Origin: Rhodanobacter thiooxydans
GTDB taxonomy: Bacteria > Pseudomonadota > Gammaproteobacteria > Xanthomonadales > Rhodanobacteraceae
Assembly: GCF_030291135.1 (NCBI RefSeq)
Contig: NZ_CP127409.1
Span: 1,302,001 to 1,366,000, forward strand
Direction of reading: 5' to 3'
Length of the DNA: 64,000 nucleotides
The notes below the pieces were generated by a model. That model did no database searches. It was not told where the DNA came from and saw nothing but the letters and a program-made list of their open reading frames with translations. This document shows, piece by piece, positions 28,894 through 37,258 of the stretch (the stretch's first letter is position 1; each line of letters starts with the position of its first letter). Made by a program: the position numbers and the translations under genes.

Positions 28894-30171
28894 ATGAGCA
28901 CGACCGACACCTATCGCACCATCGACGCTGTCTGGCGGATCGAATCGGCCCGGTTGATCGCCGGCCTCGCGCGCATGCTGCGCGACGTCGGCCTGGCCGA
29001 GGAGCTGGCGCAGGATGCGCTGGTGGTGGCGCTGGAGCAGTGGCCGCAGAGCGGCGTGCCGGACAACCCCGGCGCGTGGCTGATGACCACCGCGAAGCAT
29101 CGTGCGATCGACCGGCTGCGTCGCAGCAAGCTGCTCGAACGCAAGCACGAGCAGCTGATGCACGAGCTGGAACACGAGCAGGAACAGGCAAGGGCCGCCG
29201 ACGAGGCGGCGCTGGACGACCCGTTCGGCGACGACCTGCTGCGGCTGATCTTCACCGCCTGCCACCCGCTGCTGTCGATGGAGGCGCGCGTGGCGCTGAC
29301 CCTGCGCCTGCTCGGCGGCCTGACCACGGAGGAGATCGCGCGCGCCTTCCTGGTGCCCGAGCCGACCATCGCGCAGCGCATCGTGCGCGCCAAGCGCAGC
29401 CTGGCCAAGGCAGCGGTGGCCTACGAGGTGCCCCGCGGCGAGGAAATTGCCACGCGCCTTTCCTCGGTGCTCGGGGTGATCTACCTGATCTTCAACGAGG
29501 GCTACTCGGCTACCGCCGGCGACGACTGGATGCGCCCGGCGCTGTGCGAGGACGCCTTGCGCCTGGGTCGGGTGCTGGCCGGGCTGATGCCGCGCGAGCC
29601 CGAAGTGCATGGCCTGGTGGCGCTGATGGAGCTGCAGGCCTCGCGTTCGCGCGCACGGGTGGACGCGCACGGTGAGCCGATCCTGCTGCTGGAACAGGAT
29701 CGGGCCTTGTGGGACCGGCTGCTGATCCGCCGCGGCCTGGCCGCGCTGGAGCGGGCCGGGAAGCTGGGCGGCGCGTTCGGCCCGTATGCGCTGCAGGCCG
29801 CGATCGCCGCCTGCCACGCGCGCGCGCCGACCGGTGCGGCGACCGACTGGCCGGGCATCGCCGCGCTGTACGCGACATTGGCCCGGGTGATGCCGTCACC
29901 GGTCGTCGAACTCAATCGCGCGGTGGCCGTGGGCATGGCGGATGGTGCGGCAGCGGGCTTGGAGCTGGTCGACGCGCTGGCCGGGGAGCCGGGCTTGCGG
30001 CGCTACCACCTGTTTCCTGCGGTGCGCGGCGACCTGCTGGCCCGGCTGGGCCGTGTCGACGAGGCGCGCCGGGAGTTCGAGCGGGCCGCCGGGCTGGCGA
30101 TGAACCGTCGCGAGCGCGAGCTGATGCGCAAGCGCGCCCGGACGTGCGCGGAGGATGCGCCGCCCGGGTGA
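28894..30171 (+). CDS. ECF sigma factor, ECF42 type with C-terminal TPR-like extension
   Basis: Extracytoplasmic-function sigma factor, 425 residues. Region 2 is in the first 80 residues (AEELAQDALVVALEQWP, AKHRAIDRLRR). Region 4 lies at about 125-175 (LTTEEIARAFLVPEPTIAQRI). A long C-terminal extension of about 240 residues contains IYLIFNEGYSAT, typical of DUF6596 in ECF42, and helical repeats up to ERAAGLAMNRRERELM. Ordinary ECFs end near residue 190. No anti-sigma gene is nearby, consistent with ECF42, where the extension is needed for activity. Pairs with the upstream DGPF gene. Confidence 0.92.
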   Translation: MSTTDTYRTIDAVWRIESARLIAGLARMLRDVGLAEELAQDALVVALEQWPQSGVPDNPGAWLMTTAKHRAIDRLRRSKLLERKHEQLMHELEHEQEQARAADEAALDDPFGDDLLRLIFTACHPLLSMEARVALTLRLLGGLTTEEIARAFLVPEPTIAQRIVRAKRSLAKAAVAYEVPRGEEIATRLSSVLGVIYLIFNEGYSATAGDDWMRPALCEDALRLGRVLAGLMPREPEVHGLVALMELQASRSRARVDAHGEPILLLEQDRALWDRLLIRRGLAALERAGKLGGAFGPYALQAAIAACHARAPTGAATDWPGIAALYATLARVMPSPVVELNRAVAVGMADGAAAGLELVDALAGEPGLRRYHLFPAVRGDLLARLGRVDEARREFERAAGLAMNRRERELMRKRARTCAEDAPPG

Positions 30172-30179
30172 ACGGCGCC

Positions 30180-30199
30180 GTCGTGCACGGCAGCACGAC
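30180..30199 (+). terminator. Small hairpin after the ECF gene
   Basis: GTCGTGC (30180-30186) and GCACGAC (30193-30199) form a 7-bp stem 8 nt after the stop. There is no T-tract, so the terminator role is weak. Confidence 0.3.
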
Positions 30200-30284
30200 G
30201 CATGATGGATTAATGCGGGCTCTCGTGATGAAGTAGGACCACGGTCGATACACCGTCGGTTCGTTCGGGGGGATTCGCAAGCGG

Positions 30285-33200
30285 ATGAACAGCCAGGAGC
30301 AGGCACGTGGCGAACTGCGCGAACGCTTCTACCGGAGCGTGGCGGAGACCCTTGCGCTGCTGCATGCGACGCCGGATCGCGACCGCCGCCGGATCATGGT
30401 CACGATCGCGGGCATCCTGGCCTCGACCATGGATCTTCCGCTGGTATGGATCGGCCGGCGCGAACCGGCGCACGACGGCGTCGAGGTCCTGGCGGCGGCG
30501 GGACCCGCTGCGACTTACGCGTCCGCACTGCATCTCAGCGCGGACGAATCCGCCCCCGGCGGGGGCGGGCCGGTGGGCATGGTGTTGCGCCAGGAACGGG
30601 CGCGGTCCACCCCGGTCGATGCGCCGGAGTTCGCGCCATGGCGCGACGCCGCGCGGCGGCACGGTTTCGGATCGTGCATCGTGGCCGCGTCGAGGACGCG
30701 CGACGATGGCCAGCTGGCGCTGGCCGCCTACTCCCGCGACGACGGTCCCAGCCTGAGCGGGGAGTTGCTCGACTGGGCACAGCGGCTGGTCGACGAGCTG
30801 AGCCGGTTCTGGGACCACCAGCTGCTGCTGGAGCGCAGCGTGCGGATGAGCCGCTATCGCGATGCGCAGCGCACGATCCAGCGCGCCTTGCTCGAACAGC
30901 CCGACCCGGAGTCGGTCTATGGCACGCTGGCCCGGGCGCTGGCCGAGATCGCCGGCGCGGCCGCTGTCGACGTGTTCGCCGTCGACGGCGCCGACCCGAT
31001 GCTGCGGCGGATGGCTCTGGTCGGCCCGATTGCGGACGTCGTGCGCGGCCTGCCGCCACCGCCGCGGCACGACGACGGCCCGCTTGCGCCGGCGCCGACG
31101 CTGGCCTTCATGCGGGGTACGCCGTTCATCCGGCGCTATGCATCCGAAGCGCCGCAGGACGACACGGCATTCCGCCGGGAGCTGCTCGAACATGCCGGTG
31201 CGGTGGGCTGCTGGCCGCTGTTCGCGTCCCCGGCCGACGCGATCGGTGCGGCGCGGACGCCGGCCGGCGTATTCGTCGTGCTGACCGTCGAGCCGGACGC
31301 CTTCGACGACGAGATGTGCCGCCTGCTGGATGAAATTGCCGACGCGACCGGGCTGGCGTTGCGGCAGCATGCGCAACGGCATGCCCTGCTGCAGGAACAG
31401 GAGCGGCAGACCTACCTGGCCCTGCACGACGATCTCACCGGCCTGCCCAACCGCCGTGCGCTGGACCGGCACCTGGAGACCGTGCTGGCCCATGCCCGGC
31501 GGCGCGGGCGACTGGTGGCGGTGGGGCTGCTCGACCTGGACGACCTGAAGCCGATCAACGATCGCCATGGCCATGCCGTGGGTGATCGCCTGTTGGTCGA
31601 GATGGCGGAGCGTTTCCGCCAGATGCTTCGTGCCAGCGACTACGTGGCGCGGCTCGGCGGCGACGAATTCGTGCTCGTGTTCGAGGATCTCGAATCGGCC
31701 GAGGACATCGACGGGCTGCTGGAGCGCATCGGCGAAGTTCTGCAGTTTCCGATGACGATCGAAGGCGCGGTCATGTCCGTGGGCGCCAGCCTGGGCATCG
31801 CCCTGTATGCCAGCGATACCCAGGCCACCGGCGAGCAACTGCTGCGCCGCGCCGACCAGGCGATGTACCAGGTGAAGTCGCGCAAGCGGCACCGCTCGCA
31901 CTGGTGGTCACTGGTGTCGCCCGATGGCGTGGTGGACCAGGCCGACGAACTCGATGCCGCCGCCTCGCCTTACGGTGAACAAGCCGCCATGCTGCTGGGC
32001 GCCTGCAGCAAGGCGTGGGAACCGCGGTTGCCCGGCATCGTGGAAAGCTTTCGCGCGGGACTGCGTTCGCATGACGGCATTGCCCGGTTGCTGGACCTGC
32101 TTCCGGCCGCGGATGTGAAGGTGTTCGAGGAGCATCAGCTGCAGCATCTGCAGGTCCTGCTGCGGGCGGATCTCGACATGGCCGGCCACCACGCCCGGGC
32201 AACCCGAACCGGCCTGTTCCATGCGGCCTGCGGACTCGAGGAAGTCTGGCTGCTGGAAGCGATCGAGCAGTTGCGCGACATTCTGGCGACCACGCTGGCC
32301 GGCGTCGGCCAGACCGATCGCCGTGCGCTGGCGATCCTGCTGCAGCGACTGGGCATGGAACGGCAGTGGCAGCTGGAAAGCATGCGCGAACTGCAGCGTC
32401 GCCGGGTGGCCTTGCTGGCCAGGGTCAACGCTCTGGCGTGGTCGGCCGAAGGCTACCTGGAACTGATCCAGGGCGTGGCCGACATCCTGATATCGCACGA
32501 GGAAATCATCGCCTGTTCGGCGGGGCGGCCGGACGCGTCGGGCCAGCTGACCTACGAGGCGGTGGCGGGAACGGCCTTTGCCGAATACCTGCATGCGCTG
32601 GTCAGCGGCAAAGCGGTGCCGATCCGGGTCGGTGCAGATCAGTCGGAGGGGCAGGGCCCCAGTGGGCGCGCCTGGCGCACGGCGAGGATCCAGCGTTGCG
32701 CCCACTACGGCAGCGAGCCGTCGATGACGAATTGGCGCGACATCGCGCTAAGTCTCGGGGTGGTTTCCAACGTGGCTATTCCGCTGTGCGCCTCGCCGCT
32801 GCAGCCGGCGGTGGTGCTGACCGTCTACAGCCCGTACGCCGGCGGCTTTCACAGCGAAGACCAGCGGGCATTTCTCGAGCAGATCAAGACCGTGCTTGAC
32901 CTCGCCCTGGCGCGCCTGGCGCCGCCGCGCCAGGGCACCGAGCTGCTGCCGTTCTTCGTGCGCGAGCGCTGGCGCGCGACGGTCGCGACCGATGCCCTGC
33001 AGATGCACTACCAGCCGCTGGTCAGACTTGCCGATGGCCGGGTTACCGAGGTCGAGGCGCTGGCGCGGTTGCGCGACGATGACGGCGACCTGCTGGCGCC
33101 GGCCAGGTTTCTTCCCGCGCTGGGCGCGGACGATTTGCTCGTGCTGTTCCGTCAAGGGCTGGCCCAGGCCGTCGCCTGTCGCGAATTGCTGTTGCAGGCG

Positions 33201-34013
33201 GGCCATGCGCTGGACATCTCGGTGAATGCGCCCGCAGCCGCGTTGGAGGACCCGCGCTACGCCGAAGTGGCGGCGGCGGTCATCGCCAGCAGCGGCTGTG
33301 CGGCGCAGGCGCTGTTGTTCGAGATACTCGAGTCGCCGATCGGCACCGAGCATGCTGCCGTGCCGCAAGGCTCGGGCATGCAGTCGCTCAAGACCCTGGG
33401 CGTGCGCCTGGTCGAAGACGACCTCGGCGCGGGCTACAGCTCGCTGATCCGCCTGCGCCAGTGGCCGTTCGACCGGATCAAGATCGACCAGGCGATCGTC
33501 AGCCAGGCCCGGCAGGATCCGTTGGGTACCTTGCGTTTCATCCGTCAGCTGATCCGGATCGGGCACGACCTGCGGCTCGAAGTGGTCGTCGAGGGGCTGG
33601 AATCGCTCGACCTGATCGAGGCTGCAACGATCCTAGGCGCGGATTTCGGCCAAGGCTATGCACTGGCGCGACCGATGCCCGCCGATGCATTGCCCGCCTG
33701 GCTGGCGTGGTACCGATGCGGGCAAGATTCCGCATGGCCGCGAACCGGGCTGGGCGCACTCGCCGGCGAGTTGCGCTGGGAGGAACAGCTCATTGCCTTG
33801 CCGGCCGAGCCGGCGTTCTGGGCCCGGCATGCGCAGGTAAGCTGCGGCCCGGGCGAATACCTGCACGATATGGACCTGGCAGTGCTGAATGCCAGTCACG
33901 AGGCCATGCACAGGGCGGCCCTGGCCGGCCCGTCCGACCCTGGCTACCGGCATGAGCGCGAAGCTTTCCTCGCGCTGCTGGTCGAGCACGTGCTCGGCAG
34001 CCTGCATTCCTGA
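30285..34013 (+). CDS. GAF-GAF-GGDEF-globin-GAF-EAL cyclic di-GMP signalling protein
   Basis: 1242-residue soluble protein with no transmembrane segment. Inferred order: GAF-like about 30-180; second GAF about 215-365; GGDEF about 385-545 with RLGGDEF (458-462); a sensor-globin-like helical domain about 570-700; third GAF about 715-880; EAL about 905-1135; and about 100 uncharacterised C-terminal residues. The globin assignment rests on ADLDMAGHHARATRTGLFHA and the following GLEEVWLLEA, which resemble the F-helix of globin-coupled sensors; H646 would be the proximal haem ligand. The EAL domain keeps EAL (924-926), the DDLGAGYSS loop, KID, VEG and GQGY, so phosphodiesterase activity is likely. 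The GGDEF motif is canonical, but no classical RxxD I-site is seen (RASD lies five residues ahead and may serve). Both activities may be tuned by oxygen or NO. Confidence 0.87.
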   Translation: MNSQEQARGELRERFYRSVAETLALLHATPDRDRRRIMVTIAGILASTMDLPLVWIGRREPAHDGVEVLAAAGPAATYASALHLSADESAPGGGGPVGMVLRQERARSTPVDAPEFAPWRDAARRHGFGSCIVAASRTRDDGQLALAAYSRDDGPSLSGELLDWAQRLVDELSRFWDHQLLLERSVRMSRYRDAQRTIQRALLEQPDPESVYGTLARALAEIAGAAAVDVFAVDGADPMLRRMALVGPIADVVRGLPPPPRHDDGPLAPAPTLAFMRGTPFIRRYASEAPQDDTAFRRELLEHAGAVGCWPLFASPADAIGAARTPAGVFVVLTVEPDAFDDEMCRLLDEIADATGLALRQHAQRHALLQEQERQTYLALHDDLTGLPNRRALDRHLETVLAHARRRGRLVAVGLLDLDDLKPINDRHGHAVGDRLLVEMAERFRQMLRASDYVARLGGDEFVLVFEDLESAEDIDGLLERIGEVLQFPMTIEGAVMSVGASLGIALYASDTQATGEQLLRRADQAMYQVKSRKRHRSHWWSLVSPDGVVDQADELDAAASPYGEQAAMLLGACSKAWEPRLPGIVESFRAGLRSHDGIARLLDLLPAADVKVFEEHQLQHLQVLLRADLDMAGHHARATRTGLFHAACGLEEVWLLEAIEQLRDILATTLAGVGQTDRRALAILLQRLGMERQWQLESMRELQRRRVALLARVNALAWSAEGYLELIQGVADILISHEEIIACSAGRPDASGQLTYEAVAGTAFAEYLHALVSGKAVPIRVGADQSEGQGPSGRAWRTARIQRCAHYGSEPSMTNWRDIALSLGVVSNVAIPLCASPLQPAVVLTVYSPYAGGFHSEDQRAFLEQIKTVLDLALARLAPPRQGTELLPFFVRERWRATVATDALQMHYQPLVRLADGRVTEVEALARLRDDDGDLLAPARFLPALGADDLLVLFRQGLAQAVACRELLLQAGHALDISVNAPAAALEDPRYAEVAAAVIASSGCAAQALLFEILESPIGTEHAAVPQGSGMQSLKTLGVRLVEDDLGAGYSSLIRLRQWPFDRIKIDQAIVSQARQDPLGTLRFIRQLIRIGHDLRLEVVVEGLESLDLIEAATILGADFGQGYALARPMPADALPAWLAWYRCGQDSAWPRTGLGALAGELRWEEQLIALPAEPAFWARHAQVSCGPGEYLHDMDLAVLNASHEAMHRAALAGPSDPGYRHEREAFLALLVEHVLGSLHS

Positions 34014-34035
34014 GGCCATGCGTACCTGGCCGAAA

Positions 34036-34070
34036 CGAACAAGGGCCCGGCAGTGCCGGGCCCTTGTTCG
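34036..34070. terminator. Bidirectional hairpin downstream of the GGDEF/EAL gene
   Basis: A 16-bp perfect stem (CGAACAAGGGCCCGGC and its complement) with loop AGT. It ends the preceding gene and, in the opposite sense, sits where a terminator for the original tRNA-Val(CAC) gene would be, directly after the first tRNA fragment at 34081. Confidence 0.8.
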
Positions 34071-34080
34071 ATGGCTTCGG

Positions 34081-34126
34081 TGGTGGGCGATGCAAGGATC
34101 GAATTTGCGACACCTGTCGTGTGAAG
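34081..34126 (-). other. Degenerate tRNA-Val 3' fragment 1 (old attachment site remnant)
   Basis: 46 nt match the 3' part of the intact tRNA-Val(CAC) at 43887-43961 from CCA through the T arm to the anticodon arm, with two mismatches (C to T at 34104 and 34117). The match stops abruptly after GTGTGAAG. It has no 5' half, so it is not a functional tRNA. Best explained as a 3' end displaced by an earlier integration. Confidence 0.85.
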
Positions 34127-34166
34127 TGCCCGTTGCTACACGCACGCTGCGCTTTTCATGCTGGCC

Positions 34167-34205
34167 CACAACGAACAAGGCCACCCGGGAAGGCGGCCTT
34201 GTTCA
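34167..34205. terminator. Hairpin between the two tRNA-Val fragments
   Basis: GAACAAGGCC and GGCCTTGTTC pair around a short centre. On the minus strand it follows tRNA fragment 2, as the terminators do after the intact tRNA-Val and after fragment 1. It appears to be the terminator carried with a tRNA 3' end. Confidence 0.6.
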
Positions 34206-34215
34206 TTGGAATCGG

Positions 34216-34266
34216 TGGTGGGCGATGCAAGGATCGAACTTGCTACAACTGCCGTGTGAAGGCAGT
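34216..34266 (-). other. attL: degenerate tRNA-Val 3' fragment 2, left end of integrated element
   Basis: 51 nt match the 3' part of tRNA-Val(CAC) at 43887-43937. The first 28 nt, TGGTGGGCGATGCAAGGATC plus GAACTTGC, are identical, then there are two mismatches, then CTGCCGTGTGAAGGCAGT. The direct repeat with the intact tRNA at the right end brackets the integrase and the other element genes, defining a 9.7-kb insertion. Confidence 0.88.
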
Positions 34267-34356
34267 TTTGCATGTGCAAGATTAAGCATTACTGTTTTTA
34301 AGTGGCTGATTTGACTGGCTGTGTTGTGCATCATCGTGCGTAGAAGTGTGCTATAG

Positions 34357-34377
34357 TTTTTCCACGTCGTTTTCACG
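34357..34377 (+). repeat. TTTTCCACGT direct repeat, left copy
   Basis: TTTTCCACGT, two bases, TTTTCA, just upstream of the integrase gene. A near copy is at 43817-43836 close to the other end of the element in the same orientation. Possible arm-type integrase sites. Confidence 0.4.
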
Positions 34378-34390
34378 TTGGGACGAAAGC

Positions 34391-35599
34391 ATGCGCAAGA
34401 GGAAGGATGCAGCGGCACCGGAAGGCGCGAAGAAGGGCGCCCCGACCCTGGCGCAGGTGCGTGCGTGGATCCAGTCCAAGAGCGGGCGCGCGAAGCTGCC
34501 ACAGCGCAACGATCCCTATTGGGGCGCGCCTGTGGATCGCGGCCTTTTCGTCGGCTACCGCAGCATGGCGCACGGCGGCAACTGGATCGCGCGCTGGCGT
34601 GACGAGGACGGCAAGCAGAACTATCACCCGCTGGGCGCGGTGAACGAGGACAACCCAGACGCGTACATGGAGGCGACGAAGGCTGCGCGTGCGTGGCTCA
34701 AGCGCATGCGCGCCGGCGTGCGTAGCACTGAGGTTGTCACCGTGGCCGATGCGTGCCGCGAGTACGTGCAAGACCGGCGCAGCGAGAAAGGCGAGGCCAC
34801 GGCGATCGACGCCGAGCAGCGATTCGCGCGCACGGTCTACGACAGCGAGGTGGGTAAGACCCTGCTGGATCGGATCACGACGAAGCGCATCACCGAATGG
34901 CGCGACGCGCTATCCGAGCCGGACGATTCCGGCAAGGTGCTCGGGCGCGCCAGCGTGAATCGCACGCTGACCGCATTGAAGGCCGCGCTCAATCTCGCGG
35001 TACGCAATCGCAACGTGACGCCGGAGCGTGAAATCGAGTGGCGCTTGGTCAAGCCGCTGAACAATGCGAGCGATCGACGCGAACTGTTTCTGGACTTGGG
35101 CCAGCGCCGCGCGCTGCTGGCGGCTGCCGAAGGGGACATTCGTCACTTGATCGAGGCCGCCATGCTGACCGGCGCGCGGCCTGGTGAGCTGGGCCGAGCA
35201 CGCTGCCGCCAGTTCGATCCGCGGACCGGCACGATGGTGTTCGACGGCAAGACGGGCAAGCGTAGCGTTCGCCTGACGCCGGCGGCGGCCACGCTGTTCA
35301 AGGCGATGCGCAAGGGCAAGCTTCCCGAGGCGTGGCTGTTCGACAACGCCGGCGCGGCGTGGGACAAGCACGTATGGAACGAGCATGTGCAGAAGGCCGC
35401 GGAGTCCGCCGAGCTGCCGCCTGGCGTGTGCCTCTACACGCTGCGCCACAGCTTCATTACCGAAGCCATCACCGGCGGGCTATCGCCGCTAGAAGTGGCG
35501 CGCATGGTGGGCACGAGCCTGGCCATGATCGACAAGCACTATGGTCACTTGGCGAAGGATACGGCTGTCGACCGCCTCGCCCGCGTGGCCCTGATTTAA
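34391..35599 (+). CDS. int: Tyrosine-type site-specific integrase
   Basis: Catalyses insertion and excision of the element at tRNA-Val. 402 residues from ATG 34391 (GGGACG upstream); an in-frame GTG at 34346 would add 15 residues. A SAM-like N-terminal DNA-binding region lies at about 115-215 and the catalytic domain at 225-402. Catalytic set: R263 in TGARPGELG, R352 in YTLRHSF, and nucleophile Y384 in IDKHYGHL. The first His of the HxxR box is Tyr (Y349) and the usual LGH is VGT, as seen in a subgroup of phage integrases. It lies 125 nt inside attL with a TATAGT -10-like box at 34352, the normal position for an integrase. Confidence 0.94.
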   Translation: MRKRKDAAAPEGAKKGAPTLAQVRAWIQSKSGRAKLPQRNDPYWGAPVDRGLFVGYRSMAHGGNWIARWRDEDGKQNYHPLGAVNEDNPDAYMEATKAARAWLKRMRAGVRSTEVVTVADACREYVQDRRSEKGEATAIDAEQRFARTVYDSEVGKTLLDRITTKRITEWRDALSEPDDSGKVLGRASVNRTLTALKAALNLAVRNRNVTPEREIEWRLVKPLNNASDRRELFLDLGQRRALLAAAEGDIRHLIEAAMLTGARPGELGRARCRQFDPRTGTMVFDGKTGKRSVRLTPAAATLFKAMRKGKLPEAWLFDNAGAAWDKHVWNEHVQKAAESAELPPGVCLYTLRHSFITEAITGGLSPLEVARMVGTSLAMIDKHYGHLAKDTAVDRLARVALI

Positions 35600-35672
35600 C
35601 CGCCGCCGGCGCCAGCGGATGCACCCGCCGGGCCGGCGACTTCCACAGCAACACCTGACAACGAGGTGCACC

Positions 35673-36053
35673 ATGGCGACTGAAAGTGTAACGAACGATT
35701 GGGATGTTGAGACCGAACTGATGAAGGCCGCCGCCCTGGCCGACATCCTCACGTGCGTTGGAACCAGCGAGATCCAGCCGAAACAGGACACCATTACCAT
35801 CGTGGCGGACTTGCTCGGCAAGGCAATCGAGAATATCCGCGCGGATGTACTGCCGGATGACCGCCCCGCAGGCACCGAAGGCAACCGCCTGGGCAACATC
35901 CTGGCCGATGCGGCAACGCTCCCCGATAGCGACCTGGCCGTGCTGCAATCGTGGCTGCGTGCGTACCGGAACGGGCTGGAAATGGAGCCCGACTCCATGC
36001 GTCGTACCAGCGATGCGGACGTGCGGGCAATAAATGGGAGGGCTGCAGCATGA
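35673..36053 (+). CDS. Hypothetical protein of the integrated element
   Basis: 126 residues, acidic, with GAGG 8 nt before the ATG. Mostly helical by composition; no recognised domain. Ends with NGRAAA, and its stop overlaps the next ATG (ATGA), so it begins a coupled series of small genes. Function unknown. Confidence 0.7.
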   Translation: MATESVTNDWDVETELMKAAALADILTCVGTSEIQPKQDTITIVADLLGKAIENIRADVLPDDRPAGTEGNRLGNILADAATLPDSDLAVLQSWLRAYRNGLEMEPDSMRRTSDADVRAINGRAAA

Positions 36054-36205
36054 CGAAGCAAACGACGAAGCGGAAAAAGGCCGCTGATCCGGATGCGCTG
36101 TTCCGCCGGCTGATGCGGGCGACGCAGCCATGGGCCGATGCGCATGCTGTTTCGCGGAAAGGACTGCGCGCGTTCGGCTTGCGTCCGAGTCGCGTGGCGC
36201 GGTAA
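36050..36205 (+). CDS. Small basic hypothetical protein
   Basis: 51 residues, strongly basic at both ends (MTKQTTKRKKA and GLRPSRVAR). GGGAGGG precedes the ATG, which overlaps the upstream stop by 4 nt. Its own stop overlaps the next ATG by 1 nt (TAATG). Basic charge suggests nucleic-acid binding, but there is no recognised domain. Confidence 0.6.
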   Translation: MTKQTTKRKKAADPDALFRRLMRATQPWADAHAVSRKGLRAFGLRPSRVAR

Positions 36206-36921
36206 TGGCCGGACGCAATCGCAAGGATGGAACGGGCGCCCAAGTGGCGCCCGAAGCGTCGAGGAGGCGTGTGCACCTTGACCTGACGGAAGACGAAGCT
36301 GCAGAGATAAACCGGGCCGAGGTTGCGCACTTGCTCGCCACCGGTCAGCGCCAGCAGGCCGCGGCGCGTGTACGGCTCCGCGTCGGCGTGGCGAGCAAGA
36401 CGGAGCTGGCCGAGCTGCTGCGCCTGCTGGCCGCTGAGCTGGACGCTGTAGGGAATTCCTACGACCGGCGTGGCAAGCCGGCGCGCGGTGGTTGGGATGG
36501 AACGGACGAAGGACGAGACAATTTCATCCTGAATTCGGGTATCGCTTTTGCAGTGGATGATTATGTCTACGCGGTCATTGCCCGCGATCTTCTGGACGGC
36601 CGCGCCATCCACGCCAACAAGCTGGCCGACTTCGCCGTGCGCAGGCTTCGCATGCGTATAGCCGGTGCCCCGAACGATCTCGATGGACAAGTAGTGGCAG
36701 CGTGCGCGGCTATCGAGAAAGACCCCGACGGGGAACGCGCCGCGATACTGCCGAACGCGAAGCTGCTGCTGAAAGAGCTTGGGCTTGACCGTCTGGCACC
36801 GGGAAAGGGTTTTCGGAATCACGCCAAGCGGATCATCGTGGAGCACTATGCGGCGCAATACGGACTGACCACATCTCAAGTCGATCGCGCAATCACCAAG
36901 CGAAGCAAACCTGCGCAGTAA
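36205..36921 (+). CDS. Hypothetical protein of the integrated element
   Basis: 238 residues from the ATG that shares an A with the previous stop; no Shine-Dalgarno, so re-initiation is likely. The N-terminus is basic (MAGRNRKDG), then a helical stretch (LTEDEAAEINRAEVAHLLA). The C-terminal half has a pattern like AAIEKDPDGERAAILPNAKL and ends in TTSQVDRAITKRSKPAQ, which could be a small DNA-binding helix. No family recognised. A perfect 27-nt palindrome (36912-36938) overlaps its last codons. Confidence 0.65.
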   Translation: MAGRNRKDGTGAQVAPEASRRRVHLDLTEDEAAEINRAEVAHLLATGQRQQAAARVRLRVGVASKTELAELLRLLAAELDAVGNSYDRRGKPARGGWDGTDEGRDNFILNSGIAFAVDDYVYAVIARDLLDGRAIHANKLADFAVRRLRMRIAGAPNDLDGQVVAACAAIEKDPDGERAAILPNAKLLLKELGLDRLAPGKGFRNHAKRIIVEHYAAQYGLTTSQVDRAITKRSKPAQ

Positions 36922-36938
36922 ATCCGATTTACTGCGCA
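36912..36938. promoter_or_regulatory. Perfect 27-nt palindrome
   Basis: Arms TGCGCAGTAAATC and GATTTACTGCGCA around one base. It spans the stop codon of the 36205 gene and lies 57 nt ahead of the excisionase-like gene at 36995. There is no T-tract. It suits a dimeric repressor operator, or an RNA hairpin separating the two gene groups. Confidence 0.6.
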
Positions 36939-36994
36939 CCTTCGTTAGGGATTCGCTTATTCAATACGTGTCACCCATACAGAGGTGCACGTCC

Positions 36995-37258
36995 ATGCAA
37001 GCATTTACGTCTGATCCAATCGCCCCCGCAGAACAGGGCAAGATTCACCCCGTCATCATCCGCGATGGCGAATTCCACATCTCCCCGCTGGTGCACCAAG
37101 TCGACGCCGCCGCGCGTCGGCTGGGCGTGAGCCGGCGCACGTTCTATCTGATGGTCAAGGATGGCCGCCTTCGCACGTTCAAGATTGCCGGCCGTGTTGT
37201 GGTCGCGGAAAGCGAGCTGCAGCGTGTCGTGGCCGAAGCCATGCGGGAGGCCGCATGA
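36995..37258 (+). CDS. Excisionase / AlpA-like HTH protein
   Basis: 87 residues, with AGAGG 9 nt before ATG 36995. The C-terminal two thirds is a winged HTH of the HTH_17 (MerR-like excisionase) type: VDAAARRLGVSRRTFYLMVK then DGRLRTFKIAGRVVVAESEL. Such proteins act as excisionases or as AlpA-type activators of element genes. The gene opens a second coupled chain running to 38987, with its stop overlapping the next ATG. The palindrome at 36912-36938 lies just upstream and may be its own or another regulator's operator. Confidence 0.85.
   Translation: MQAFTSDPIAPAEQGKIHPVIIRDGEFHISPLVHQVDAAARRLGVSRRTFYLMVKDGRLRTFKIAGRVVVAESELQRVVAEAMREAA

Noticed and set aside
34081..34266. Functional tRNA genes at the two left fragments
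   Set aside because: Both lack the D arm and the 5' acceptor strand; they can only be att remnants.
33889..34314. A 141-codon frame across the two tRNA-Val fragments
   Set aside because: Its repeated WWAMQGSNL segments are translations of the tRNA fragments and hairpins, not a protein repeat.
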